NCBI GenBank assembly: GCA_932521035.1
Contig: OW051497.1
Location: forward strand, 5,394,001 to 5,458,000
Origin: Oscheius dolichura
Taxonomy: Eukaryota > Nematoda > Chromadorea > Rhabditida > Rhabditidae
Reading direction: 5' to 3'
Length of the DNA: 64,000 bases
In this document: piece after piece, positions 34,113 through 47,956 of the stretch
Layout of the letters: each line of letters starts with the position of its first letter
Position numbering within the stretch: the first letter of the stretch is position 1
The notes under the pieces: model-generated
Told to the model about the DNA's origin: nothing
What the model saw: only the letters and a program-made list of their open reading frames with translations
Database searches by the model: none
Made by a program: the position numbers and the translations under genes

Positions 34113-37100
34113 ATGGAGCCAGGTGGCGACCCTTGTTGCGGGGCTACCGCGCAGAGATTGGAAAAAGCCCTTGAAATTTTCAACCGACGAGGCTCTGTCA
34201 TCGCCGTCGTCATCGGAGGTAATGGTTCTCAAAAACGGTTGATTGTGTCTACGTTGACACACAGGCTCTAAGATCGTAATTAAAACCCAAAAAAGAAGGG
34301 GGCGAGGAAGCATTCTCCTCAGCTGCCTTTGGCCCGCCCCTCTAGTATCCCCCCAATCTAGGCGGATGCGTTCGGTTCTCGCGTTCCTTTCCGGTAGGTA
34401 CAAGCCAATTCCCCAGTCGCTCATTTTTCTGTTATTCCTTTTGTTCGCCGGGATATTGTTAAAAACATTGCCTGACTCTTTCTACAAAAAGCCCTTTATT
34501 TTCGCTACATTCCCATGTTTTCCCCACCGTTAAGCCCCCGCATTGCGTTTTACAAATCTCTCTTCACACGCAAAAGAAATGAATACGGTATTTAAACGAG
34601 GTCTCTTTTGCAAATGCCGCTTTCTGTACAAGTGACATTTAGGGAACGCACCTGACGTCTTGCCTTGTGCCGCACCAAACGCGGTGGCGTCCAGTGAGCT
34701 TCCTTCGACCGCTTCAGACCCAGATCCACATAACCACGACGTACATGGGTAAGCCCCACCCCTTTCTCGTCAGTATCATGGAGCTGCTCTTCAGGGAATG
34801 GCGGCCGCCTTATCCTCGGCTCATTGCCTTCCACGACTGTCTGTCACTAGCGGCTGGGTGGTCTCTGGGTCTGGCGACATCTTCTTTTGACGATAAACCG
34901 ACAGGTGCTAGCCAAGCACAATCGCCATGTGAAGACGATTCCGGGGATGGCAAATGCAACGAACTGTTGGCGAGTTGCCCGGCGTTTAGGTAAAATCTTT
35001 ACGGGCGGTGAGTAGCTTAGTTTTCTAGAAATGAGCTTGGCTGTGAGCCCACGCGACGGCTGGCCTTGAGCAGACACACGGCAGACGGAGCTCTAGAAGC
35101 TCACGAGTGCGAGACGTGGATGCGGGAGGTAGCACATGATCACCATACAGTTCATCCCAACGAATTTAGCATACTGCCGCCGAAGTCTGCATACTCGAAG
35201 ATGTTTCGAATGTGTACCTCGGAGGCCGTTTATGTGCGACTCGACAGCCCAAAACGCTCATCGAACCTCAGGATATTGGTTCCTACTACTACAGACACTG
35301 TTTTGCCGGCAGACGTGAGTTCCTCAGAGAAAAGGACTGCAGTAGTTCGCCCTTATCAAATTGGATGACGAGAGGCCACCTTCCTACAATTTCTTACAAT
35401 TGCGGGGGAACTCATTAGCCGTTAGCAGAAATAACATGAGAATCCTAGCTACCGTACCCTCAAAATGACTACAATGACATTTTATAGCTGTACTTTTCAG
35501 CCCACGTAGAATACCTGGGAGTGGATGACGAGCTCGGTCCAGTGGCCATCAGTATGGTCAAGGAGACCAATGACAAAAAGCCAGATCGAACAGGGGGAAC
35601 GACCTACAGAATGATTATCCGAATCAGTGATGTGAGAAATTTTAATTGCTTCCGTCTAAATTTGTGTCTCTATAGAATCGTACCATGCGATTCTCCATAC
35701 CAGAGGAGGCTCTACCGGAAAACACCGAAAGACAAACCCGTTCTCTTATGAAGGAGCTCATTGAATTGGTAGGTTTCAATTGTCACGCAAATCTGGTTTC
35801 ATAATAAGGAAGTCGTAGACCAAATACGAATCGGTTGATGGCAATTTTAAGAAATGTCGAGGATATTCCAGGTCTGTCCCCGAATTAGTTTTGGCTGCTT
35901 ACGGCCATCGATTGGCTCCCCCAAAGTGGAGGAAATGTTGATGAAGATAGACGAACAGCCGATCTATACTCGGTACAAAGTTGGTATTCTCTTCTGTAGG
36001 GCTGCGCAAAGCACTGAGGAGCAGATGTACAACAACGGTAAATTCATTAGAAACGACCAACAATACGCTGTCTCATTGCAGAGGAGTCATCCCCCGCTTT
36101 CGATGAATTCCTCGATTTCATCGGCCAAAAAGTTAAGCTGAAAGGATGGGAATCCTACAAGGTTTCAACGACATATGATGGAAGCAAAGTTAGATTTGAG
36201 GGTGGCCTAGACACCAGAGGAGAAACGACCGGAACTCACTCTGTCTACATTGAATATCAGGCCCACGAGATTATGTTCCACGTATCTACCCTGCTTCCGT
36301 TCACACCACAAAACAAGCAACAGGTATTGAATCAAGAAAGAACCATAAGCATACAATGGGATTATAGCTCTCAAGGAAACGGCATATTGGTAACGATATG
36401 GTGACTATAATCTTTCAAGAGCCCGGAGCTCTTCCGTTCTCACCTATAACTGTTCGCAGCCATTTCCAGCATGTTTTTATTATTGTCCGAGTATCGAACC
36501 CATGCACGGAAAACGTTTCCTACAGGTCTGCTTGCCTTCCTCCGACGCATGTGCTTACATTTTAGCGTGGCTGTCTCCCGCTCCAAAGAGGTGCCTCCAT
36601 TCGGGCCCCCTGTGCCCAGCGGAGCCACTTTCAGCAAATGTAGTGACTTCCATGACTGGATCTTGACAAAAAGTGTGTGCCGTTCCCAGTGCCCCCGGTG
36701 TAACAAATTTTCAGTCATCAACGCTGAGAATGCTGTCCATCGTTCAAAGAAATTTGCCACGATGGCTGCTAGGACGCGGCGTGAAGCACTACGCGACCTG
36801 GTGGAAAACTATGTCGGACCACACCAAAACGAGGGTCCCAGCCGGATTGCTAGCCGTTTTCTAGGAGGTAGCGTAAAACGCAAGGATAAAGTCAGCCATC
36901 GGCCGGATATGGTGAACATGCGCGGAGCTCTTTCATGGGCAGTTGACGTCAATGACTACTCCACAAATCAAGTAAAGTGTCTTCATTAAAGCTCACAACG
37001 AACAAAGTTTCAGAGAGTTAGCTGCATATTAGGAGTATCCCAAGAATCATTAGTTTTATTGGAACGACCGTCCGGTTGTGTTCTTTTTACAACCCCTACG

Positions 37101-38397
37101 CATTCTATCATCGGCTGGGCCATAACAGATATGGGGTAAATCTGTAACGAGGTCGTGGGGATTGAATATTTTCAGCTTGAAACTTTATTATGACCACGGA
37201 GAGATGATCCTGCTCCGCTGTTGCGCTGAAAGCAGCAGTGATGCCGAGCTGGCATCTTTGATTCAAAGAATCACGGCAGTCACGAAGGGAGACGAAGCGA
37301 AAGAGGTTGAAAGCAGCAGACAAATGTTAGGGGAATATTTACAGCTGATTATCAGACGGGGCAAGGGGGCCGACACTTGGGGATTCCACGTTCAAGAGGA
37401 GGGAATTGTGACCGATGTCGAGATGTACCAAATGGCTTGGAAAGCAGGACTGCGGCAGGGGAGCCGAATAGTTGAGGTAAATAGATATTTCTACGCAAAC
37501 GTAAAGATAAATCAGATCGGCGGGGAGTTGGTTGCCACTATGACAATGGATAAGATCAACCAACGACTGAGCGAGGAGGACGGTCTCAGGTTTCTGTTGA
37601 TCTCTCCGGGACCAGATGGATCTCCCAGAAGAGGGTCAGTCGCCCAGTACATTCTGTTTAAAGTGAATTTAGATGTGAGGATCCGCATTGTCCCGCAGTG
37701 AAGGGCGTCGAGCAAATGCTTACTCCCGATGCTTTTGCGAGGCAGCCTTTATCCTATCAAGCCATGTTCCGAATGAGGAACAAAGAGTACGCCAATTCTG
37801 CTACAAGCAGCCCAGCGAGCTCACTAGATGAGCGGACCTTCACTTTTGGTACCAGAAAAAGTGACGGAGCTGTTCATGCTAACAACACATGGTATTTCGA
37901 GCCCAGGTATCTTAACATGATACCCCCGTTATTATTGTAGCAGCTCTTCTGCTTCCTCATCCACGGCTCCAGGCGGTTCACGCAGTCCGCAAAGCAGTTC
38001 TGTCCACGACCACATGTGTCTGATGCTGAATGCTCCAGCATCACTGAACCGTGCCCAGTCTGATGAGTACATTAGAACCCCGGTCCCAGAGGATGGAACC
38101 CGAAAGGTACCAAAAAAGTTAAGCAATCATTGAAAGCCTTCTAGGCGCCTCTTTCTGCTCGAGAATCCACTAATGACTGCGAGGGAACTGAACTGGCCCG
38201 TGTTCAGCGGGAGGCCGAACGAGCAAACCAAGAAAAGCGAGGTCTGGAAATGATGGTCCAACAGCTCCGGAAGCAACTGAACATAGTTAGTCTTTGCAAG
38301 AAGCGGAGGATTAAAAGCGCTTTTTCAGGAAAAACAAGCTCACGAAAATACGAAACGAGAGTTGGAGCGTCTGCGGACGTCCATTGACAAGAGATAG
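34113..38397 (+). CDS. sipa-1: SIPA1-like Rap GTPase-activating protein (RapGAP-PDZ-coiled coil)
   Basis: Switches off Rap GTPases at junctions and synapses. Twenty exons (34113-34218, 34643-34748, 34795-34989, 35029-35128, 35170-35314, 35501-35631, 35676-35768, 35872-36037, 36082-36161, 36201-36323, 36368-36525, 36566-36672, 36715-36971, 37014-37135, 37176-37476, 37516-37634, 37673-37906, 37941-38106, 38145-38285, 38329-38397) encode 972 residues. The RapGAP domain runs roughly exons 6-13 and includes [25 protein letters not shown] and [10 protein letters not shown], whose Asn matches the catalytic asparagine thumb. A PDZ domain follows in exons 15-16 ([20 protein letters not shown]). A Ser-rich linker and a C-terminal coiled coil ([16 protein letters not shown]) complete the SIPA1 layout. 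The first exon is the least certain: it is joined by a 424-nt intron and has no motif. Confidence 0.93.
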
Positions 38398-38854
38398 TCA
38401 CAAATGCTTTCCTCAGATATCAGGTGTCTCAAATCAAATTATAGCACCTTTAAAATTCTATTTTGTATGTGTGTACATGTTTCTGTTCATCCCACAACGA
38501 GTCTATCCCTCTTAGTCAAATCAAATATAGAATATCTTCACTTGAAATCAAAGCAGCGGGCTTCTGTTCATCCAATAGCCGCGTAGTCTTACTTCCGAGA
38601 AGTCTAGCATAATCTCTTTATAATATTTAATATTTTCCATAATATTATTTTGAGCATACTGATGCTGCATAATGATCCTTATGAGATTATTACCATCCTG
38701 TTGCCAAAAAGCCTTTGTCATACTGTTTTCTCGTAATGTCTTAAAATGTGTCGTTCGGTGTCACTTTCTTGTGTTATTAGGAAATTTGTGGTTTGACATA
38801 AGTTATGATTGTGATCTTCCGTTTTATGTGTACAACGACTTTTGCCATCGGTCT

Positions 38855-38860
38855 AATAAA
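38855..38860 (+). terminator. Poly(A) signal AATAAA, SIPA1-like gene
   Basis: About 460 nt after the stop in the convergent interval before PA200; the region between holds no gene that I can see. Confidence 0.4.
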
Positions 38861-39165
38861 GAGTAAAGCTTTCGAACCTGTGGCTAGGGACAGAACTCAC
38901 TTCGGTACGACGGAAAGTAAAAATTCGAAGAGTCCGGAGCAGTTGGCATTGCAGTAGGAAATTTAGAGAGGACTGCTTCCTTTGAAGGAGCCCGTTGGCA
39001 ATAAATGGGCTTGTGGGCAGCGGAATGGCCCAGACGTCACTAGGAAAAAACCATATGCAGTAGTAATAAATCTTTCTGCGTATGTAGCTCTTGGGCTTAA
39101 GACATGGCGCATGACAGACTCCTTTAAATATAGCTGTCTTGGAGCGCTCAGATGAATGGGTTGGC

Positions 39166-39171
39166 TTTATT
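39166..39171 (-). terminator. Poly(A) signal (TTTATT on +), PA200 gene
   Basis: About 215 nt after the PA200 stop on the minus strand. Confidence 0.4.
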
Positions 39172-39384
39172 CACTTTATTAACTAACACCTGAAAAGTCG
39201 ATGCGATAGGGGGAAAAGAAATAAAGCTCACTCAGGGGCACATTAATTAAAATAGGGCTAGGCGGGTATCTACAGGGAATTTGGGAAAGTCAAAAAACTG
39301 AGATGGATGACAGTGGCGACTACAATAGATTGGCTTAGATACGAACAATATCCGTAAGATCGTAATGATTGGCGGACCGGGAGA

Positions 39385-42300
39385 CTACACGTAGTAGTTG
39401 GGAGAGATGAGAAGGTCTCGCAGGATCGAGAGTTGGTCTTCATTGAAGTGGGATTCGTGTTCTCGCCACGAATCCAAATGCGTTCGCTTGAACTCCGAAA
39501 GGGTTCTTTTTACAGTGCTCTATAAATAAGAATAAGAAGATGCTACGGTAAACACACCTTGATAGGATTCTTTTGAGAGGCAAATCGGCAGAGTTTCATG
39601 AGTATGTCGGGCAGGTAGGATGGTACCGTATAGGGAGAGGCAAGCACGATAGCCGACAGTCCGAGCACCCCTCCATGGCGAACTATACCATCCTCAGAGG
39701 CTCCCATTTTTATGAATCCTTCCACGAGTGTCGATGTTATGTCAAAGAATCCAGATAGGACCAAATTAGAAAAAGCTGTGCCTCCAGCTTCTCGAACTTC
39801 GATTTGCGGATCGGACAAAGTTGCACACAAGAGTTCGCCTAAAATTAGAATAAAAAAGGAAATACGAAGAAACTTACCAATTTCTTGCTTATGCTTTTCA
39901 AAACCATACAGGTTAGCAATAATAAGACTCCTTATTATTCCGAGGAGAACAACCTTCGTCTTCCACCAGCAGTCTTGGGATTTGATGATTTGTTGCGCGT
40001 TTGTTATGACATGGATGAAGTTCTTCTCGTTGATGTAGACCCCTTGCAGAAGTTCTCTGATAAATCGCAAGCCAGATCTTTGTAGCTCTTCGTCTCTGAA
40101 ATTTCATGCGGCTCTCTACAGAAGTCTCTTCTTGTACTCACCCGACATCATTTGCATAGTAACAGAAGAGAGGTAGCAGATTGATCACGTCCGGGGTGAT
40201 TGCAATAAAACTGGAGAGAGTCATATTGTTTGCAAAGGAAATGAGCCCCTTCATTGCTAGCCGGCCCTGTTTCTTGACTTCCGATACTTTCTAAAATGAG
40301 GAACGTTTGAAGTAATGTGTGCGTGTGTACCTCCTCGGAGACAGAACAGAGTCTGGCCTCATCCCAGCAGGGCCCCAGGTGTGCTCCGTAGGATTGTATC
40401 ATCTCTCCTGTTTTCGGGGGTCTCAGATTCTCCGGAGTGGATGGATCGACATACACAGATGGCATGTCATAGTAGGCGGCGGACACCAGGCAACTGAATT
40501 TCAGTTTAAGTTAAAACAAATAAGCGTAACTTACACAGCGACACGCTCTCTGAGGTTGGCGTAGTTGATGATCATTAATCCTTCCAAGTGGCTCATAAAT
40601 TTAGTCCATAATTCCATTGCTCTCCATTCGAACTGGCATAATGCACCTTGGACGAGGAAGAGACGCCTAAACGCTTCAAATAAGGACTGATCGATATCAA
40701 GAGCATACGCGTTCGACACGAAGGCACTGTCTGTAGGTCGAACTAAAAGGGAGAAGAGAATATCCATCAGAGGCTTCAACATCCTTGCTTCTGCGCTGCC
40801 ACAGACCGTCGCCAGGCAGACTCCCCAGTTCCTCATATTGTCGTCTTTGACATTTTCTAGAGCTCTACTGAGCAAAGGAGACATCCAGTTCCACATGTGA
40901 CGCTGGCGACTATGCTTCCACAGTTTGGAGCCGTTGATCAATCCTCCAATGATTTCAGCTGCCATCCGGTGGTCGGCTTCACGGGAACTTGGAATCAACT
41001 CCTCAAGAAGGGGCTCAAGAACTGGGCAGATAATATCGTTGTAGACTCTACAAAGTCCTTGGAAAAACGTGAAATTGACAGCATTAAAGAGATCTTCTCC
41101 TTTTTTCTCCTCAATAGTGAAGTAATCCTTCAGTCTGGAAAACGCATATGAGCAGATGCTAAGTAAATCTTACTTCTTCATATATTCCGGGTCCCGAAGA
41201 GTTTCCAAAACCATCAACTCGTCCGCCGAGAGATCCTTTTCCGTGCGGTTGATAGCATCTTGTTGCTCCAATGGTGCATAAGTTTTCAACGTTTTCGGCC
41301 AGCAATAGAATCCCCAGTGCTGTTTCCCACAAAATTGGAACCGATCCCACTCTTCATCCGTTGTCGGCAAGGCAGCCTCCTCGTACATCATATCCCTGTT
41401 ATCTGGGCGGATTCCATACTTGATAGGCCATTTCGTTGGCGAGCAGAGCTCCTTTGGTTTTGGTGCCTGTAATCCATTAGTTCCTTCCCAATGCTATACC
41501 CACCATGTTCGCCACGTAGTCTCTCTTGACCGCCTTCGGCTTATTTATTCTCAACCAACTGGCAACTACGGCAGTGGCCATCTTCCTGGTCTTGATGGAG
41601 TCATGTACAACTAGACGAAGGAAAGACTTCAGCATTGCTGACTTCATCGGCATGTCACTGAAATGAAAATATTTACAATGAAGAAAATGATAGGCGATAC
41701 CGTCGAACAAGCAGAGACATCATCGCTTGCGCCATGTCAACCTGTCGCCAATGAAGTCCCGGTGTCTGGGACAGCTCCAACAGTCTCTGTGCAAGATTAT
41801 AGTATCCACTAAAAAGTATTAGATATTCTTTGTACAGATCTTACGTTTCCCATTTCTCGTGGATTCTGGCTATGTTATCCTTATTTTCGTCGATCATTGC
41901 CTGAGTTGGTATGGGTTTTGTTGGGTTGACCGGAGATGTCGTCCTCTGGATAAGCAGCTGCTTTGCCAACGGAACCATTTCTGGATAGATGGTCCAATGT
42001 ATTCGGTAGCTCTCGTAGCCGTCAACAATTGTGTTCTGTGCCGTTTCCAGAAGTTGAATGATCGAGGGTTTCTCGCTGTGTTTTGTGAGAATTATGGCAC
42101 ACCAGGAGATGATTTGAGTGTCGAACGAAGCTCTCATCACTAGAGCATGTCGTCTTCCTTCAACCAGTAAATGCAGAGCGCCCTATATGGAAGTATCCAA
42201 TCTGTAACAAGAAATATTACCTTGATCTGCTCGTGGGTGGGATTGTTTGCAGGATTCAAATAGGCAATGATGTCTTCTAAGAACAGTTTATAAGAATACG

Positions 42301-45300
42301 GGTGTTCTTTGATAATGTTTAGCACCACTTGCTGGGCTTTGATTCTGACCTATAGATACGTTGTTTTAAAAAAAAGAGAAAGAAGCTTAATGGTACCTGT
42401 GAGTAGAAACTTGTAGAGAGCTTGATAAGCATTTTAATGATTCGAACATTCTGTTCACGGAACAAGTATCCGCATAAGGAAGAGACCCGTAGCTAAAGAC
42501 AAACTGTTATTTATAAGAAACGTTGTCTTACCTTATGTTGCAAATAAATATAATCTTCTACCACCATCTCTATATTTGCCCTGTTTCCGGATATTTTATC
42601 TGACAGAATAAGTTTAGTTACTTTATATGTTTCTACAGCTTGATTATATAGAGCCTAAAATAATTTTAGAATAGAAGGGAAGACAGCATACTCTTGAGAT
42701 ACCGCGGAAGTTCTCGACACCGTTGAGCAAGGTGATTATTTCACTAATACTTTTGACGTCGTCTTCACTGTTATTCTCGATGTGGTCGAGGAGGGAAGAG
42801 AGGACATCGAGGAGCATGTCACGGATGCTTTGCCCCTTCAGTGTCAGCACGGGGGTACCCTTCGGCTTGCAGACCAAATGCTGATTCGAATGGAAGGTTG
42901 GACAATCCATTAAATTGATCAGAGGCCCTTCAAAGAGGGGGATCGAATAACCAGCACCGGATACCATATGTCGAACTCTCCACAAACGAACAAGGATCTC
43001 CTTTCTGAAAGAAATCCATTAGTATGAAAGAGTGAAAGCGTTACTTGTCCATTCCCTCGGGTTTCTTCAGTGCTTCGCAGTTGGGAACAAAGTATGCATG
43101 AAACAGTTCCTCCGCCTTGTCAATTGCTTCCTGGGTCGGAATGTACCATTTGGGATCCCAATTGTTTTTGTCCACCGGTTCCGCCCAGTGTCTTATTGGG
43201 AGATATTCATCAAGGGGCTTATCAAAGTCGCGTCTTTTGCGGCATGAATCGATCACATACATGGTGCACAGCGACTCGAGAATATTTTCCATCACCATAC
43301 ACACGCGCTGAAATCATAAAAGTATCGAACTAGGTATAGCCCTTACGTCTGTAGCGTCGTTACATTTTGAGAACGGCATAACCATATCCAAGAGTTCCTG
43401 GACCTCCGACCAATGTTCGAGAAGAATATTGGCAGGAACCTTGACGACTCTTGAGGCCAAGCTCAGCCACCACATGACGGTAAAATCAGGCTTTTCTTCA
43501 AGGTAGATTTCAGCTGAAAGTAACAACCGCTAAGATTTAGCTTATCGGCTTACGAGTTAGATGTTCCCTCAGTTTACGTAAAACAAGCTTGAAGAACCTT
43601 GAAAATGCCAACTCAGGATAGCACTGAAAACGGAGAGCATTTCATACAGAGTTTCCCTTCTTACTTTATTTGCAACCAAGATCATGTCTCCTACTGCGTC
43701 ACAAACCACTTTGCTGTCAAAAACATTTTCCGAGATGAATGAATAAATACGCTCCATGGCGAATTTATACAGTTCAGTTGAAGAGTTTCGGAAAATGCCT
43801 TTAAAGACAGAAATAGTTCCGCGATGCAGGATGCTGTCCTCGATGTTGTTCTTTCCCTTCGAATGGATTCCGCCATGCTGAGCGGAGGAGTGAGAGGCTT
43901 CTCCGTGGTCAAGGAGCATTCCCAATAGCCTGAAGCCTTTCATTTCCTCCAACAAAACGACTATACTTGTCCATAAATAGGGCGATGATGTTTTCAAAGT
44001 TCGCGGTGGCACTGCACAGCTCCTTCTCTTCGTCTGTTAGATCGGTCCTTAGATGGACAGCCTCCGAACAATCCACAATAGGGATGAGGTTCACCATGAT
44101 ACCCACAAACTGAAACACTAGCTAAAAGAAGAAATTTAATTATGCTACTTGGAATGTGACCATGCTTTTGCCGAAATCGTTCTTATCCAATCCAGGCAGG
44201 AGGGAGTTCAACAGGGTGATGGCATGGATACGATGAGCGGTGTCTTTGACAAGAGAGGGAGACGTGTACACCAGAGCCTGTAGAGCTTGGAGCAGCCGAT
44301 GGGGCTCTGTCAGGGTTTCCAATGCCGGATACACACTGTATACGTGTTATATAAACAATAGAGAATAGAGACTTACACTTCTAGAATGGCTGGTAAGACA
44401 GTCTTTGGGGCTAGAGCACAAGCATTTCGTAGCAGAGATGTCACCTCACTAAATTTAGGTTTTCATTGTAAAATAAATTAGAATTTACTTGTTGTTGGTC
44501 TTGCTAAAAATCAATAATTTTATGCATGGTAACATCATTCCGACAAGTTCATCCAACATATCCTGGTTCAGCTTCATGTTATCCGGAATCTAAACAAGGC
44601 GATTTGTAAACGGGGATCGTATTAAATTTACTGGATTGCATGTTTTCGGCTTGTTAGGCTTTTGAGCTCGTTCTCGTCGAATACGAAGCACGACGCTGTG
44701 CAGGAATCTAAACATTGCTTTGAATAGAAAAAATGAGGAAGAATTACTTTTGGAACATTTGAATAATTGGACCGCTGTGATCTCCATGATTAGACGGATG
44801 AACATAGGACTCGACGAGTTTGCAGAGAGTGTTGAGGTGGGCAATTGCTTTTGCATGTGCAGATGTTCCCAGTAAATAAGAAAAGAATAGAGACCCTTGG
44901 TCAATTGAAAACGTCTGGCAAAGTCCGACAACACCTCCGAGATGCAATGATCTGACCAACTGAAAAAAAAACTTTATAAAAAATAAAACCATTTCTACCT
45001 TCGTACAAATGACGTCTAGATAGTCGGTAAAGTCGAAGTATCCGGGAGCTTCATATGAGAGTCTCGCGAACATTTTCAGAATATTTCCCTCGATAAGGCT
45101 GTTGTTCTCGATGATGGTGTACCAATGCCACGCCTCCTGAATCCATAGCCCGGCTCCTTTCGTGTCTTGTAAGGGATTGGGAAAGTTCATAGGCATGAAT
45201 AGGTCTAAAAGTCTCCAAGCTCGTACAATACACTCGTCCCAAGGACACATATATGGTCGGATCTTGAATAAAATCGATAAATTCAACTTTTAGTATTGCT

Positions 45301-46272
45301 CACTTTATCCAATAGTTGCTGAGGTGCATCGTCAGAGAAAAAGCTCCTTGAGTAGAAAATGAGCGTGTGTAGTTCATTTTTGAATCCGTCGGGGATTAGG
45401 AAGAGGCCGTCCTCTTCGAGATTCTTGTACATGACCTCGACGTACAGGTCAAATAAGGGCTCCCAGTTGATGACCACATCGCCTCTCAGCAGGAAATCCC
45501 GGCGGCTAAATTGATTTCATTAGAAACTCCAAACGATAAGATAAAACCGAAGATAACCCCCGCTTCTTCTAGAACCTGTTACGAAATAACCGTGACAAAA
45601 CAAGGATGACATGATCAAATCACAGAAACTAACCAAAGAAGGGCATTCAAGCAGTGGATGGCGCATTTGACATCGCGGAAGAGCTGTTTTGGTTTAACCA
45701 TCGTCAGCAGGACTTTGACGAGTAGGATGTGATCCTCTTTGGGAAATCTCCTTCCATACCTCTCAATATATCTGAAGAAAAATATTATTCAGAACTCGCG
45801 TGGACTACTTTTCAAGCTCGATAATCCATTGAAGCAATCCGGTGTAGGGGTCATTGAGTAGAATTGCGTGGGCTATACCGGCCTGAAATTAATGCGATAA
45901 ATGGAAAATAAACATTTTTTCCTACTTTAATATCTCCCCAAGATTGGTTGGCTTGTTCTTCAATTTCTTTCCAATAAGGGATCTTTTTCAGCTGCCAGAT
46001 TTCTTTTTGGAACCATTTGTTGTTTGCGTCCGTTTCCTCGTAGACCGTCTCGTCTCCTAAGATATCTGTAAATAAAATAAAGGACAGTATCACCGTCTCC
46101 ATCGGTTCCAGCACCTTCCTCGTCACCCTCCACAACATCATTGTCAGGATCCTCCATCTCCACGTCTTCGTCGCCGTTCTCCGATCCCGTTACCGACATA
46201 TCATCGTCCGAATCGCTCTGTTAATAAAATATTATATAAAAAACTATACAAACTAATACTCACCATGTTCAT
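39385..46272 (-). CDS. psme-4: Proteasome activator PA200/Blm10 (PSME4-type)
   Basis: HEAT-repeat solenoid that caps the 20S proteasome and promotes ATP-independent degradation, known for acetylated histones. More than twenty exons on the minus strand, size similar to human PSME4 (1,843 aa). Landmarks in order: acidic N-terminus (about 46272-46100), [19 protein letters not shown] (about 44330), [12 protein letters not shown] (about 44020), [14 protein letters not shown] (about 43210), [19 protein letters not shown] (about 41310), [17 protein letters not shown] (about 39630), and the last exon 39519-39385 with [12 protein letters not shown]. The protein ends NYYV, a hydrophobic-Tyr-X (HbYX) tail that docks into the 20S alpha-ring and opens the gate. 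Start: ATG at 46272, in frame with SDSDDDMS; the second Met two codons later is an alternative. Individual internal junctions were not all checked. Confidence 0.95.
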
Positions 46273-46338
46273 AAGAGTTGAAAAGGACTGCGAATCAACA
46301 CTTGAGTTTTTTGAGGATCTAGCGCTCAGTCCATAAAC

Positions 46339-46349
46339 CTATAAAAAGC
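46339..46349 (-). promoter_or_regulatory. Probable trans-splice acceptor of the PA200 gene
   Basis: Minus-strand CTTTTTATAG about 66 nt before the ATG at 46272. Confidence 0.35.
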
Positions 46350-47956
46350 GAAAAAATCAATATTTAAATAATGCTTTTAAAATATTGGTCAACCGCTTGT
46401 GAAGTCGGAAGAACGCGGTACGCGTTCGAAGACCATGTGAGCGGGTCAGGCTTTCTAACGTTAATAATAAACAGGGTATTTGTAAGCATTTTCTTTATCG
46501 CGCCACGATACGTAGGGCGCCTACCGTAAACCAAAAAACAACCCTCCTCGAAATAATAAAGTTGTTTTCTTGCCTACGACACTATTTCAATAATTTTAAC
46601 GAGAATTTTAAGGAGCAGTGCAATTACCAACACTGTCTAGAGCTGTTAAGGAACGAATCAAAAATAAATAATTTCTTCTTTACAGCGCCTGCCTTTTGTT
46701 GTCTACGGTAGCCAGGAAAAGAAGTATACGGTTACCATTTATGCGACCAGACACGGTGACTTATACTGCGTTAAAGTGTCTCATATAACTGCCATAATCT
46801 GCTTGTGTTTGAGCAGCTGCGCTAGGATGCCACGTTTTTACGGTATATCATGTTTGAAAGGAAGGGATGAAATGGAAACTCACTTTATGAAATCTTGGCA
46901 AACTTGGATCAGCCTGTATTCGTCCGATTGATTGGCAAAATCGAAGCACGTGCTTCTATTCGCCCGCTGCAAAGAAATAAGAAGGGTGCTGAACAGTGTT
47001 TGTATGTTTTGACAGCCAATTCCTCACTTTTATACACTTTCTCACACATGATTTGAATATAAACTGGCTCAAACTATCAGATACAACTAGACGCCTAGGC
47101 AAAGAACTCTCGTTAGAACCCCAATGAGTCATTTGGAACGAAACAAGATGAATTGGATGGTTCTTCGATACATTCATCACATCGGAAAAACGGAAATAGA
47201 TAACCACACAACACTTAGTCACAGTGGTTCAAATTTCCGATAGTTTAGTTGTAAAATAGTCTAGTCTCTGGCGCCAAGATATCTTCAGACAATCCTTCTG
47301 CACCGTAAGCATCTTGAAGAGGAAAAATGGCTGCAGGAGCATACGACGTCGGAGATTCATTTTCTTTGAATGACGACTATCTGCTCAAAATTTTCTCTGA
47401 CCCATGACTTCTGTCAAGACGGCCATAATAGGCAGACAAAGTGATACACGCGCCGACCTCTTCCTCTTTTAAAAAGTTCTTTAGATGGTGGTCATATAAA
47501 TAAGCTAACCAGACTTTTAGGCACTGTGTGCTAATGTTTATCGTCATTAACAAAAAGATAGATTTTATAGATGCCTTGAAGTAGACACTGGAAATGGCTT
47601 GTTCCACGTTGTTACAAATTGGAATCTAAACGAAGATCTCATGGGTAAACTAGGAAGGGTAGAAGAAGGCAGAAGTAACAAAGGATCTTTCAATAAGGAT
47701 TGTCAAACCAAAAGAGGAAAACAAACATTGAAATAAACAATATTTAAAGGAAAATTAATTTTGTCTATTTAAAAACAAGAATAGTAGACGTAAAGAAGAG
47801 AATGAACAAGTATTTTAGGTTTTTCGGAAACGCTCCTCAAAAAATCAAGAGGACGAGCCTTTGTTGTGGCTAAAGAAAAATAGCAGTTTCTTTACCTTTA
47901 TATAAGCAAAAGAGAGAATAGCCTTACTACAATAAATGTTACGAAAGCAAAGATCT
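46350..47956. other. Intergenic 1.6 kb, no supported gene
   Basis: AT-rich. Minus frames at 46956-47222 and 47377-47607 lack motifs, start context and splice partners. Confidence 0.45.

Noticed and set aside
37162-37701. Continuous 179-codon frame through the PDZ region
   Set aside because: Part is real (exons 37176-37476 and 37516-37634), but the frame reads through two introns. Splicing restores the PDZ sequence.
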